Part shown: positions 51,625 through 60,823 of the stretch, in pieces
How positions within the stretch are numbered: the first letter of the stretch is position 1
Layout of the letters: every line of letters begins with the position of its first letter
Assembly: GCA_030691505.1 (NCBI GenBank)
Contig: JAUYEG010000081.1
Span: forward strand, 1 to 62,737
Source of the DNA: Bacillota bacterium
Lineage (GTDB): Bacteria > Bacillota > Sulfobacillia > JAUYEG01
Length of the DNA: 62,737 nucleotides
Reading direction: 5' to 3'
Translations under genes and position numbers: made by a program
The notes under the pieces: generated by a model
Database searches by the model: none
What the model was told of the DNA's origin: nothing
The model's input: only the letters and a program-made list of their open reading frames with translations

Positions 51625-51653
51625 ATCATAGCATATTTCTACCTGTTGCGAAA
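51625..51653 (-). promoter_or_regulatory. Possible promoter of the RRM gene
   Basis: On the minus strand, TTTCGC (51653-51648), 17 bases and TATGAT (51630-51625) precede the gene by about 125 bases, which implies a long untranslated leader. The -10 is good and the -35 is weak. Confidence 0.4.
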
Positions 51654-51944
51654 GATTGACCGGATGGTGGAGGCCTTCACACCTACCCGCGCGAGGGACG
51701 GAGCCACCTGCGGGCAACATTGCACAAGGCGAGACACAACCAGGCCATAGCCTCTCGGGTAGAAAACGTAGCAAACAGGGCCGAGAAGTCTAGAAAGCTC
51801 TACCCGGCGAGCTCGCGAGCGGACCACCATCTGGTCTCGGATCAGTTTCCGACTGGCGGGAGGTGGTCCAATTGGCCCTCTCCGGCTGATCGCGGCCTAT
51901 GCCCTCGCGGATTGTTGCGGTTTCCTGTGGTTCGCGGCTGTCGA
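51654..51944. other. Gene-free stretch before the IS21 remnants
   Basis: No gene was recognised on either strand. A 63-residue minus-strand frame (stop near 51639) has no motif. Confidence 0.3.
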
Positions 51945-52016
51945 CGATCGCGTAGTTCCCCATAGGTGCGATCGGATAATTCCCCCAGGGGTCGATCAAG
52001 AAATTCCCCCACCCCT
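51945..52016. repeat. Three 24-base repeats, IS21-type element end
   Basis: CGATC-start units begin at 51945, 51969 and 51993, exactly 24 bases apart. Each has a TTCCCC block in its second half (GTAGTTCCCC, GATAATTCCCCC, AAGAAATTCCCCC). Multiple terminal repeats of this kind are characteristic of IS21-family ends, where the transposase binds. It lies just past the stop of the minus-strand IstB remnant. Confidence 0.7.
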
Positions 52017-52036
52017 GACGGGTGATGGGAATTCCA

Positions 52037-52510
52037 TCAGCCTGTGGCGCTCACCTCCTGTGTAGACGCCGGTCCTGCGGACGTTACAGCGCCGGGGCGC
52101 TTGCGCGGCCTGTAGCTCGGACCGTCCATCAGCACGTGGTGCGAGGCGTTGAGCAGCCGGTCGAAGCGCGCCTTCGACAAGGACCAAGTCGCCGAAGAGG
52201 GAGTACCACTCCTGGGGTGGCCGGTTGGCCACCACGACGGTAGAGCGCCGCAGGTAGCGCTCGCAGATCAGCTGGTACAGGTTCTCGGACTGCAGCGGCG
52301 TCAGGGCCTGCAGACCAAAGTCGTCGAGGATAAGATCAGTTCAACTGTGAGGTATGTGCGCAGCCGCTGCTGGAAGGTTCCATCGGCGTGGCCGCCGCCG
52401 AGGTCGGCGAGCAGCCGCGGCGTCTTGACGTGACGCACGTGATATCCTCTTTCGCAGGCCAGGAAGCCGAGCGCCTACGCAATATGGGATTTGCCGACGC
52501 CGACCGGCCC
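52037..52510 (-). pseudogene. istB: IS21-family helper ATPase IstB remnant, minus strand
   Basis: Read from 52510 leftwards, [11 protein letters not shown] (Walker A) is followed by a stop (TAG in place of a glutamine codon, at 52477-52475), then [20 protein letters not shown] and [20 protein letters not shown]. After a two-base shift, [20 protein letters not shown] (Walker B) follows, then RRSTVVVANRPPQEWYSLFG and, after another shift, FDRLLNASHHVLMDGPSYRP. The N-terminal part before the Walker A is cut off at the junction with the second element. The gene is dead. Confidence 0.75.
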
Positions 52511-52855
52511 GCAAGTGCTGACCGAACTCGCAGTCAGCCGCGGGGACGGCTCCTACACCCGTCTGCTTCGCTGGCTCTCCAAAGTGGACGTGCTGGTACT
52601 CGACGATTGGGGGCTGACTCCGCTGACGGCCACCGACGGCCGCGAGTTGTTGGAGGTGTTGAGGACCGCTGTCAGACCGGCTCCACTGTGGTGACGAGTC
52701 AACTGCCGGCGGACCAGTGGCATGCGGTGATCGGCGACCCGTCCGTGGCGGATGCCATCCTCGACCGTCTGGTGCACAACGCCCACCGGCTCGAGCTCAG
52801 GGGGGAGTCGATGCGTCGAGTGAAGAACAGACCGGCTGCACAGGAGGAGAACTAG
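52511..52855 (+). pseudogene. istB: IS21-family helper ATPase IstB remnant, plus strand
   Basis: Homology starts right at the junction: [40 protein letters not shown] (Walker B) and LLEVL. One base is missing near 52666, and then [40 protein letters not shown] and [11 protein letters not shown] follow to the stop at 52853-52855. It belongs to a different IstB subgroup from the minus-strand copy ([12 protein letters not shown] against VVVANRPPQEWY). The Walker A half is missing. Confidence 0.75.
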
Positions 52856-52883
52856 ACGTGCCCCGCCGCTGCCTCAGCAGCTG

Positions 52884-52952
52884 GTGTTCGCTTTCCAGCG
52901 GACTGAGTGTTCGGCTTCAACCGAAATGGGTGTTCGATTTCACCGAAATCCG
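52884..52952. repeat. Three GTGTTCG repeats, second IS21-type element end
   Basis: Units beginning GTGTTCG lie at 52884, 52908 and 52930. The last two share TTCA-CCGAAAT. They follow the stop of the plus-strand IstB remnant by 28 bases, the place expected for an IS21-family right end. Confidence 0.65.
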
Positions 52953-53214
52953 CACCCTTATCCAAGAAGCGGCGTTGTGGTTCGGGAAGTCCCATTCTCG
53001 GGCCTGTTGGTCGCAGCATGTGCCACTCCTTTTGCGCGAGACCAGTCACACTCCTTCACCCTCGCCTGCAGGACGTGGCCGCTGGTGCGAGAATCAATTC
53101 ATATCGTACCAGTGCTGACACCACTGTTCGATCTCCGTTTCCGTTCATTCTCGATGCATTTTTCCACTCCACAGCATCTTCATTTTTTGCCCCTGTACAG
53201 GCGTACATCTAAAC

Positions 53215-54405
53215 GTACCCTCGTCGGCGGGAGCACGAGGCGCGACGGGGCTGGCAATCCGTGGTTTATGGCTGACGTCGGGATACGGGACGGGAAAGTC
53301 GCCGCGATCGGGGATTTGAGTCTAGCGCCCGCTCCGGCTCGGGTCGTCGACGGCGGCGGAAACCTGGTGGCCGCTCCCGGTTTTGTCGATATCCACGCTC
53401 ACTCGGAGTTTAGCCTGCTCATCGACGGCCTGGCACAGAGCAAAGTCCGCCAGGGCGTCACGCTGGAGTTGACAAATCACTGTGGGGGGTGGGCTGCACC
53501 GCTCGCTGGCGTAGCCCTTGAGAGCGCCAGGCGTATGCTCAACCGCCATGCCCCGGACTTCGAGATTGACTGGTGGGACATGGCCGGGTATCTCACGCGT
53601 CTGGAGGCGCAGGGCGCCTCGGTCCGGCGGTCAGGGAGACGGTGTTCGGCCTGGAAAACCGGCCGCCGACCGAGGAGGAGCTTGGCCGGATGCTGGCCCT
53701 TATCGAGGAGAGCATGGATGCCGGCTGCTGGGGTATTTCGACGGGCATTTACTTCGCCCTTGGAAGCTATGCCTCTTTGGAGGCACTGGTAACCTGCTGC
53801 AAGGTCGTGGCCCGCTACGGGGGCATACACTCGAGTCATATCAGAGATGAATCAACATACACGGTCGGCCTCCTGGCCTCGGTCAAGGAGGTGATGGACA
53901 TTGGACGGCTGTCCGGCGTACGCAGCGAGATCGCTCACATCAAGTGCCTCGGGTCCCGGGGTCTGGGGCAAGTCCGGCGAGGTGGTGGCCATGCTTGAAG
54001 CGGCGCGGGCACATGGGGTGGATATCACTGCCGACCAGTACCCATATACCTCTTCCGGCGGCAGCACCGGCAGCCTGATCCCGCGCTGGGCACAGGTTGG
54101 CGGCCGCCAGGCGATGGTCGCGCAGCTCCGCAACCCTGGTGTTGTCGCTGGAAGAGGCGATCCGCAAGATGACATCCCTGCCGGCGCAGCCTCTGGGGCT
54201 CAAGGACCGCGGGCTGCTCCGGGAGGGTTTCTGGGCGGATGTGACCGTCTTTGACCCGCTGACCGTTCGGGATAACGCCACATTCGAGGAGCCGCGGCAG
54301 TATCCATCAGGAATCGAGTACGTCGTTGTGAACGGTGAGCTGGTCATCGACCGGGGCCGGCACACGGGCAGAAAGCCGGGCAAGGTCCTGCGCCGACGAC
54401 AGTAG
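53215..54405 (+). pseudogene. N-acyl-D-amino-acid deacylase (D-aminoacylase) remnant
   Basis: Family blocks appear in order but in three frames: GAGNPWFMADVGIRDGKVAA, APGFVDIHAHSEFSLLIDGL (HxH metal site), TLELTNHCGGWAAPL; a shift near 53625; FGLENRPPTEEELGRMLALI, AGCWGISTGIYF, GGIHSSHIRDESTY; a shift near 53955; VDITADQYPYTSSGGSTGSL; then a deletion near 54140 to LSLEEAIRKMTSLPAQPLGL and GFWADVTVFDPLTVRDNATF. About 100 or more residues that hold the catalytic aspartate are missing. It lies 260 bases after the IS21 end, so damage by the element is possible. An intact relative starts at 55851. Confidence 0.8.
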
Positions 54406-54493
54406 CTAGCAAGCCCAGGGCGGCAACGCCGACGATTCGGAGCGCCAGGCGGCCGCTATCCTGAGGCACAACTCAACAACAGGGGGGAGCGTA

Positions 54494-55813
54494 TTGTCCT
54501 TCGAGGCTGAGAAGAAGAACCTGGAGATCGCCCTCACCGGCGACAGCCTGATCACCCGTCACCTGTCCACCTACCGCGAACCCGACTTTCTAGCCCTGCG
54601 TGACTTTCTGCACCAGGCCGACGTCAGATTCACCAACCTCGAGGTTGTCCTCGGTGAGGCCCCTGACTATCCGTCGGAGTACTGCGGCGGCAACTGGCTC
54701 GGGGTCCCGCCGTACATCGCCGATGAGCTGAGCTGGCTGGGTTTCAACCTGTTTTCTACCGCCAACAACCATGGCGGCGATTTCGGGACGGGCGGTGTCC
54801 TTTCCACGCTCCGGGAACTTGCGGCGCGCCGCCTCACTCACGCCGGAGCGGGAGAAAACCTGACCAAAGCCCGTCAGCCCGCATACATGGACCTCTCCCC
54901 CGGCAGAGTTGCCCTGATCGGCGTTACGTCGAGCATCCCTCACGGACACGCTGCGGGCGAGCAGCGCCAGGACATGATCGGCCGCCCCGGGGTCAACCCG
55001 TTGCGGCACGAGATCACCTACCATGTCCGTCAGGACACAATGGATGGGCTGAAGCGCGTGGCCGAGGAGTCCGGCATCGCCGAGGCGGCGGCCCAGCGGG
55101 CCAAGTATCGCAAGGAGAAACCGTTGTCGGAGGACGAGTACAAGTTCCTCGAGGCCAAGTTCAAGGTCTCGGATACCCCGGGCATCCACAGCGCGCCCAG
55201 CCCCAAGGACCTGGAGGATATCCTCAAGTGGGTCCGGGATGCGAGGCGGCAGGCTGAGTTCTGTTTCGTCAGCCTTCACGCTCACGATTCCCAGGTCGTC
55301 AACACCAAACCAGCCGAGTTTGTAGAGATCTTCTGTAGGGCTGCGATTGATGCCGGTGCCGACGGGATATTCGGCCACGGGCCGCACATCCTCCGGGGAA
55401 TCGAGATCTACAAGGGCAAGCCGATCTTCTACAGTCTCGGGAATTTCATGATGCAGTCCAGCACCATGCAGAGGGTGCCGGCCGCCATGTACCAGGTGTA
55501 TGACCTTGACCCCTTCGCTTCCACCCTCGCGGACATCTGGGACGCCCGCCTGCAGAAAGAACTGATCAGGCAGAACCGCATCTATTACGAGTCGGACCTG
55601 GTCAGGATGTCGATGAAGAACGGACAACTGGCAGGGATTACCCTCCATCCGACTCACCTGGGGACTGAATCTGCCCGGCCCCAGCAGGGCAGGCCGCTCC
55701 TGGCTCACGGGGAAATGGCAACGAAGATTCTTGGGGACCTTCAGCAGCTATCGGCCCCGTACGGGACCCGTATCAAGATCGAGGGCGAGGTAGGGACGGT
55801 CGAGTTGGGGTAA
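54494..55813 (+). CDS. CapA family protein, paralogue of 8171-9502
   Basis: 439 residues from TTG 54494 after GGGGGGAG. IALTGDSLITRHLSTYREPD, VRFTNLEVVLGEAPD, NLFSTANNHGGDFGTGG, FVSLHAHDSQVVNTKPAEFV and GIFGHGPHILRGIEIYKGKP are the same blocks as in the first CapA. It lacks a signal peptide. Both copies share the unusual central insert and the aspartate/tryptophan-rich region before the end. It is likely the first gene of a plus-strand group with the D-aminoacylase-like and MlrC-like genes downstream. Confidence 0.85.
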   Translation: MSFEAEKKNLEIALTGDSLITRHLSTYREPDFLALRDFLHQADVRFTNLEVVLGEAPDYPSEYCGGNWLGVPPYIADELSWLGFNLFSTANNHGGDFGTGGVLSTLRELAARRLTHAGAGENLTKARQPAYMDLSPGRVALIGVTSSIPHGHAAGEQRQDMIGRPGVNPLRHEITYHVRQDTMDGLKRVAEESGIAEAAAQRAKYRKEKPLSEDEYKFLEAKFKVSDTPGIHSAPSPKDLEDILKWVRDARRQAEFCFVSLHAHDSQVVNTKPAEFVEIFCRAAIDAGADGIFGHGPHILRGIEIYKGKPIFYSLGNFMMQSSTMQRVPAAMYQVYDLDPFASTLADIWDARLQKELIRQNRIYYESDLVRMSMKNGQLAGITLHPTHLGTESARPQQGRPLLAHGEMATKILGDLQQLSAPYGTRIKIEGEVGTVELG

Positions 55814-55850
55814 GCCCAATCGCGCTCGGGAAGGGGAAGTGGTTTCTGCC

Positions 55851-57428
55851 ATGAGTGACTTTAGCGTTGTCTTCAGGGGCGGCTGGGTTGTGGATGGTTC
55901 CGGCGGCCCAAGGTACTTGGGCACAGTGGCCGTCAAGGACGACCGCATAGCCGTCGTCTCCAGTGGCTCCCCGGACCTTACCGCTGAAAGGACGGTTGAC
56001 TGCACCGGCCTTGCGATCGCCCCCGGGTTCGTCGATCCACACTCCCACACGGACGGCTCAATAGTGGACAACCCACACAACGAGAACAGCATTCGCAACG
56101 GGATCACCACCGAAGCTACAGGCAACTGCGGTAGCTCGGCCGCGCCGGGGGCAGCGAGCGTCTCAGACTGGTTTAGCTCCCTGGAGCAGATGAAGATCGG
56201 CAACAACCTCGCTCTCTTTGCGGGCCAGGGCACGATCCGGCAGCTGGCAATGGGGGGCGAGACACGCGGGTACCCCACCGTCGATGAACTTGCCCGCCAG
56301 AAGGAGATCCTCGAAGCCGCAATGCAGGATGGTTGCATCGGCATCTCCAGCGGGCGGGCCTACATACCCGGCTGTTTCGCCTCGACCTGGGAATGTGCTG
56401 AGCTTGGTAGGGTCGTGGCCAAATACGACGGGATCTACACTTTCCACATCCAAAACCAAAACGAGTACGTCGCCGAGGCGACTCGTGAGGTCATCCAGAT
56501 CGGAAAACGCGCAGACCTTCCGGTTCTTATCGCCCACCAGAAGATCATGGGCAAGAGCAACTGGGGTCGGGCCGGCGAGATGGTGGACATGATGGAGCGT
56601 GCCAGAGGCTGCGGGATAGAGGTAATGTCTGACGTCTACCCGTACAACTTCTCGGCCGTCATCCATCTCGGTGATCGAATAGTCCCCCGCACGGCGGACG
56701 TCGACCCCGCCGAGGCCGCGCGTCGCCTGCACGAGCCGGCGGCCGCCGGGCAGCTGTACAAGTATCTGGCCTCCCTGCCGCAGGCCGGTGGTTTCCTCCC
56801 GTACTTCCACAACTTGTTGCCCCAGTATGGGATCGTGTGGTGCGCGAAGACCAAGGAGTATGAGGGCCTTGATGTGCGTGAGGCGGCGCTCCAAATGGGG
56901 TATGACCTCTATCAGGCGGTCATCAACCTGCTCCGGGACAACGACCTGGGGGTCAAGCTGGCCGGGATCATGTCTGAGGATGATGTGCGGACCTTCCTGA
57001 AATGGCCGCACGCCATGGTCGGGACCGACTCGTCGGCCCGTGACCCCGCCAAGGACCGCGTCTCCGCAAAGATCTCAGGGGTCCATCCCCGCTGCTACGG
57101 GACTCACTCGAGGGTTCTCGGGCACTACGTGCGCGAAACGGGCCTCCTTAGCCTTGAGGAGGCCGTCAAGAAGATGACCTCCATGCCCGCCGATTATCTT
57201 GGGCTGGCGGACCGCGGCCGGCTCCGCCCGAACCTGGCCGCAGACGTGGTCGTGTTTGACCCCGCCCGCGTTTCGGACAGAGCGACTATCGAGGACCCGG
57301 CGGCGCTCCCGGTTGGCATCCCGTACGTGATGGTCAACGGGCGGCTGGCGGTTGACGGCGGAGAGCGCACCGCCGTGCAAGCAGGCCGGGCGCTCCGTGA
57401 CCTGCAGGGCAGGTACCCGTACCAGTAG
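55851..57428 (+). CDS. D-aminoacylase-like amidohydrolase
   Basis: 525 residues from ATG 55851; GTG 55839 is too close to the GGGGAAG site. VVFRGGWVVDGSGGPRYLGT, APGFVDPHSHTDGSIVDNPH (HxH), TTEATGNCGSSAAP (cysteine region), DGIYTFHIQNQNEYVAEATR, EVMSDVYPYNFSA, HAMVGTDSSARDPAKDR (catalytic aspartate) and HYVRETGLLSLEEAVKKMTS then MPADYLGLADRGRL match N-acyl-D-amino-acid deacylases. The usual pair HIRDES reads HIQNQN, so the substrate may differ. Predicted to hydrolyse N-acyl or N-carbamoyl amides in the cytoplasm, 37 bases after CapA. Confidence 0.8.
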   Translation: MSDFSVVFRGGWVVDGSGGPRYLGTVAVKDDRIAVVSSGSPDLTAERTVDCTGLAIAPGFVDPHSHTDGSIVDNPHNENSIRNGITTEATGNCGSSAAPGAASVSDWFSSLEQMKIGNNLALFAGQGTIRQLAMGGETRGYPTVDELARQKEILEAAMQDGCIGISSGRAYIPGCFASTWECAELGRVVAKYDGIYTFHIQNQNEYVAEATREVIQIGKRADLPVLIAHQKIMGKSNWGRAGEMVDMMERARGCGIEVMSDVYPYNFSAVIHLGDRIVPRTADVDPAEAARRLHEPAAAGQLYKYLASLPQAGGFLPYFHNLLPQYGIVWCAKTKEYEGLDVREAALQMGYDLYQAVINLLRDNDLGVKLAGIMSEDDVRTFLKWPHAMVGTDSSARDPAKDRVSAKISGVHPRCYGTHSRVLGHYVRETGLLSLEEAVKKMTSMPADYLGLADRGRLRPNLAADVVVFDPARVSDRATIEDPAALPVGIPYVMVNGRLAVDGGERTAVQAGRALRDLQGRYPYQ

Positions 57429-57490
57429 CCACGGCAGAGTGGGGTCGGGACGGTATCCCTAAAACGCAGAAGAAAGAGGGCGATGGTGGC

Positions 57491-58964
57491 ATGTCGTTCA
57501 GATTCGCGGTCGGAGGCATCTCACACGAGACCAACACTTACTGCAAAGAGCCGACCCCGATAACGGACTTCAAGATACTCCGCGGGGACCAGATTCTTGA
57601 CACATTTAAGGGTGTCCGTTTCTACATCGGCGGGATGATCGATGCAGCCAGAGATCTGGGTGCGACGCTGGTTCCGGTTTACTTTGCGCAGGCCACCCCT
57701 TCGGGCACGATCGCCCTCGAGGCTTACAATGCCATGGTCAACGAGCTGCTCGCCGGGATCAAGGCCGTGCTGCCTCTGGACGGCGTCGCGCTGGCCTTAC
57801 ACGGGGCAGGTGTGGTTGAGAGCATTCCAGACCTGGAGGGCCATCTGTGCAAGGCCGTCCGCGAACTGGTGGGACCCAAAGCGAAGATCGTCGTGACCTT
57901 GGACCTGCACGGGAACATCACCCAGGCCATGGCCGACCAGATCGACATGTGCCTCGGGGTTCATTACTACCCTCATACGGACGGGTACGAGCGCGGCGTC
58001 GAGGCGGTTAACGTACTGGCGCAGCTGCTTGCGGGCAAGCTGCACCCCGTCATCCACGTGGAAAGGATTCCTGCCATCCTCACCGCCGCCACGACCAACC
58101 TCTACCCGGCGAATGCGGTCAACGAGCTTTGCTGGGAGGTCGAAAAGAGGCCGGGGGTTCTGGACTGCACGTTTTTCCACGGGTTTGCCCGCTCCGACAT
58201 CCCCAACACCGGGGCTCAGATCATCGCACACAGCGCAAGAAGACCCTGAGCTGGCCAGGTCGGCCGCCCGGGAGGTCGCCAGGTGGGTCTGGGAGCACAA
58301 GGAGGACTTCCTGCCCGACCTGCGCACTCCCCAAGAGGCTATCGCCGAGGCGCTGGCGGTAGAAGGCGGTCCGGTGGTGATCAACGAGCCGTCCGACAAC
58401 GCGGGCGGTGGCGCGCCAAGCGACGGCACTCACCTGCTGCGGGCGATGCTCGAAGCCGGCCTGGAGAACTGCTGCTTCGGTTTCATCCACGATCCGGCGG
58501 TGGTGGAGCAGGCCCACAAGGCAGGGGTAGGGAGAACCGTGCGGGTTTCCCTGGGGGGCAAGTACGACAAGCTGCACGGAGACCCGCTTGACATCGAGGT
58601 ATACGTCAAGTGCCTTACGGACGGACGCTTTGTAATGCAGTCGCCTATGTCGAGGGGCCTCAAGGTGGACCTCGGGCGGATGGCCAGGCTGCAGGTAGGC
58701 GGCATGGACATCCTGGTATCAACGGTTCGGACGCAGACCCTGAGCCCTGACGCGTTTCTGCTTCACGGCATTGATGTGATGCAGTGCAAGATCGTGGGGC
58801 TCAAGTCAATCCAGCATTTCCGTGCGGGTTTCCAGCCCATCGCCAAGGCCATCATCACAGCCGATACGCCAGGGCTGACGACCCGCAATGTCACGTACTA
58901 CCCGCGCCGCAACACGCCGCGGCCCATCTGGCCGCTAGACAAGGATGCATACTATCCGGATTGA
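57491..58964 (+). pseudogene. M81 metallopeptidase (MlrC-like) with one frameshift
   Basis: From ATG 57491 the first frame gives 252 residues: FAVGGISHETNTYCKEPTPI, LALHGAGVVES, VTLDLHGNITQ, HYYPHTDGYERGV, FFHGFARSDIPNTGAQIIA, ending at a TGA at 58249. The second frame picks up at HTAQEDPELARSAAREVARW and runs to 58964. Joining them with a one-base change near 58228 gives about 490 residues, the same as the intact paralogue (492), and no other lesion is seen. It may be a recent mutation, a sequencing error in the repeat-like CACACAGC, or programmed shifting. The family glutamate, histidines and aspartate are all kept. Confidence 0.8.
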
Positions 58965-59011
58965 GCGTTGAGGCCGCAGGGTCCGGGAGGACCAGACTAG
59001 CGGGTTCTCAG

Positions 59012-60211
59012 CTATGCGAAAGGCCTGTCCATCGCCAGACTCGGCTGCGAAAACCACCTTGCCCCGTCCCCGGTGATGTACATGTCGTCTTCCTGGCGGA
59101 TCCCGTACTCGCCGGGAATGACGATCATTGGTTCGTCGGTGAAGCACATCCCGGGCTGCACGGGTTCCTTGTTGCCCTTGACCAGGTAGGTCCATTCGTG
59201 GCCGTCCAGGCCGATGCCGTGACCGGTGCGGTGGGGCAGGCCCGGCACCTTGTAGCCGGGGCCGTAGCCGGCGTCGGTGATCACCTTTCTGGCGGCGGCG
59301 TCAATGTCTTCGTGCGGAACGCCAGGCTTCGCGGCCTTGAACGCGGCCATCTGGGCCTGCACCTCGAGATGCCATATATCCAACTGCTCCTGCGTCGGCT
59401 TTCCGAAGACGATTGTCCGGCTGATGTCCGAACGATAGCCTTCGACGCTGCAGCCGCCGTCCATGAGGATGATGTCGCCTTCCCGTAGGGTTCGAGGTTT
59501 GGAACTCCCATGGGGCAGGGCCGAGTGCTCGCCGAAGTTTGCCCCGATGCCGCCCACAACCCCAAGCGCCCTGAAAGCGGCGTCGGCGTCGCTCGCGAAG
59601 TCCGCCTTGGTCATCCCCTCGCGGAGCATGGCGATTGCGGCCTTGTAGGCCTCGACGGTGATGTCGTTGGCCCTCTGCATGAGCGCGATCTCGGCCGGGG
59701 ACTTGATGCTCCGGCAGCCGATCGTCACGGGATCGGCGCTGACATATTCCGCCCCCGGGGTCACCTTTCTGATGCCGTCCCAGATGAAAAAGCGGACCCG
59801 CTCGTCGAAACCGATCCGTCCGGCGCTGATCCCTTTCTCCCTGAACACGTCCGCGAAGAGCTGGTAGGGGCTCTCGTCCTCTTCCCAGGTCCGGACGTCT
59901 TTCCCGAAGCGGATCAGTTCCAGCGCGCGGTCCTCCTCGAACTTCGCGCAGACCCAGACAATCTCGCCCCTGGCAGGCAGGACCATCGCGAAGGTCCGCT
60001 CACTCAGCCCCCAGGTCACCCCGGTGTAGTAAAACATGCTGCTGCCCGCTTCAATGACGACAGCGTCAAGCCCGTTCTGGACCATGAGCCGCCGGGCTTT
60101 CTCCATCCGGGCCAGCCGCTCCGCATCGGAAATGGGGACAATCCCATCGGTCATCGGTTTGAGCCTGGCGATAGGGTTGTCCTGGTGGCAGTCCATAGAC
60201 ATATGAGTCAT
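59012..60211 (-). CDS. M24 family metallopeptidase (Xaa-Pro/creatinase-like)
   Basis: 399 residues from ATG 60211 after AAAGGAGGG; the longer frame upstream contains that site. An N-terminal creatinase-like domain (FYYTGVTWGLSERTFAMVLP) is followed by the pita-bread domain with all five metal ligands: ILMDGGCSVEGYRSDISRTI (two aspartates), HRTGHGIGLDGHEWTYL (histidine), CFTDEPMIVIPGEY (glutamate) and IRQEDDMYITG (glutamate). Likely an aminopeptidase P, prolidase or creatinase-like hydrolase. Convergent with the frameshifted MlrC-like gene. Confidence 0.9.
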   Translation of the reverse strand: MTHMSMDCHQDNPIARLKPMTDGIVPISDAERLARMEKARRLMVQNGLDAVVIEAGSSMFYYTGVTWGLSERTFAMVLPARGEIVWVCAKFEEDRALELIRFGKDVRTWEEDESPYQLFADVFREKGISAGRIGFDERVRFFIWDGIRKVTPGAEYVSADPVTIGCRSIKSPAEIALMQRANDITVEAYKAAIAMLREGMTKADFASDADAAFRALGVVGGIGANFGEHSALPHGSSKPRTLREGDIILMDGGCSVEGYRSDISRTIVFGKPTQEQLDIWHLEVQAQMAAFKAAKPGVPHEDIDAAARKVITDAGYGPGYKVPGLPHRTGHGIGLDGHEWTYLVKGNKEPVQPGMCFTDEPMIVIPGEYGIRQEDDMYITGDGARWFSQPSLAMDRPFA

Positions 60212-60465
60212 TTGCCCTCCTTTACGGCTCCTGCGAGTCCTAGGACGGGATTCAACCTCGGAAACGGGCGACCTGCGCCCGGCGGGAGGTGGAACTGCAC
60301 AAACAATGGGCCTCCGCAGTGTCACGCGCCAACGAGGCAGGCCGCTTCTTGCCCGCAGTGAACTAGCACTAGCAGCTTGGACTAACGGAATGAACACCGC
60401 TCAGCAGGGGCCGCCCTGCCGCCGGGGGCAACCTCGAACCGGAGGTTTTTGACTTCAAACACCGA

Positions 60466-60750
60466 ATGATTGCCACAGTCAATCATCTCTGGGGTGATTG
60501 GATTGATGCATTGGCTTCTCGTCCGGACCGCGTATCCGCCGTCCGTCATTTCAACCGCTTCTACACCCGCCAAATCGGGGTGCTTCGCGAGGGGCTGCTA
60601 CACAGTCCGTACTCCATCACGGAGGCCCGGATCATCTATGACTTGGGTCACCGGGAGGGGCTGACTGCGGCCAAGATTGGGCCGCCCGAGACCACGGAGC
60701 AACTCCGCCAAGGTCTGCCTGCGCACATCTTCGTCGATGGTGTCGGCTGA
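60466..60750 (+). pseudogene. MarR-type regulator (HTH-GNAT fusion type) remnant
   Basis: RVSAVRHFNRFYTRQIGVLR and EGLLHSPYSITEARIIYDLG match the opening of the MarR-family part of HTH/GNAT fusion proteins. At GLTAAKI the match ends and unrelated residues run to a stop at 60750. Only about 50 residues of a protein of about 310 are present. Flanking sequence shows no second half. Confidence 0.5.
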
Positions 60751-60823
60751 CGCGCTACGGGACCGGCCATGCGGGGGCTCCAGCCTCGCGTCCGTCCATT
60801 CGAGGCTGGGTGAGAGATGAGAT

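Noticed and set aside
60425-60455. Terminator-like ACCTC/GAGGT stem with TTTT
   Set aside because: The stem is only five bases and no gene ends just before it on the plus strand.
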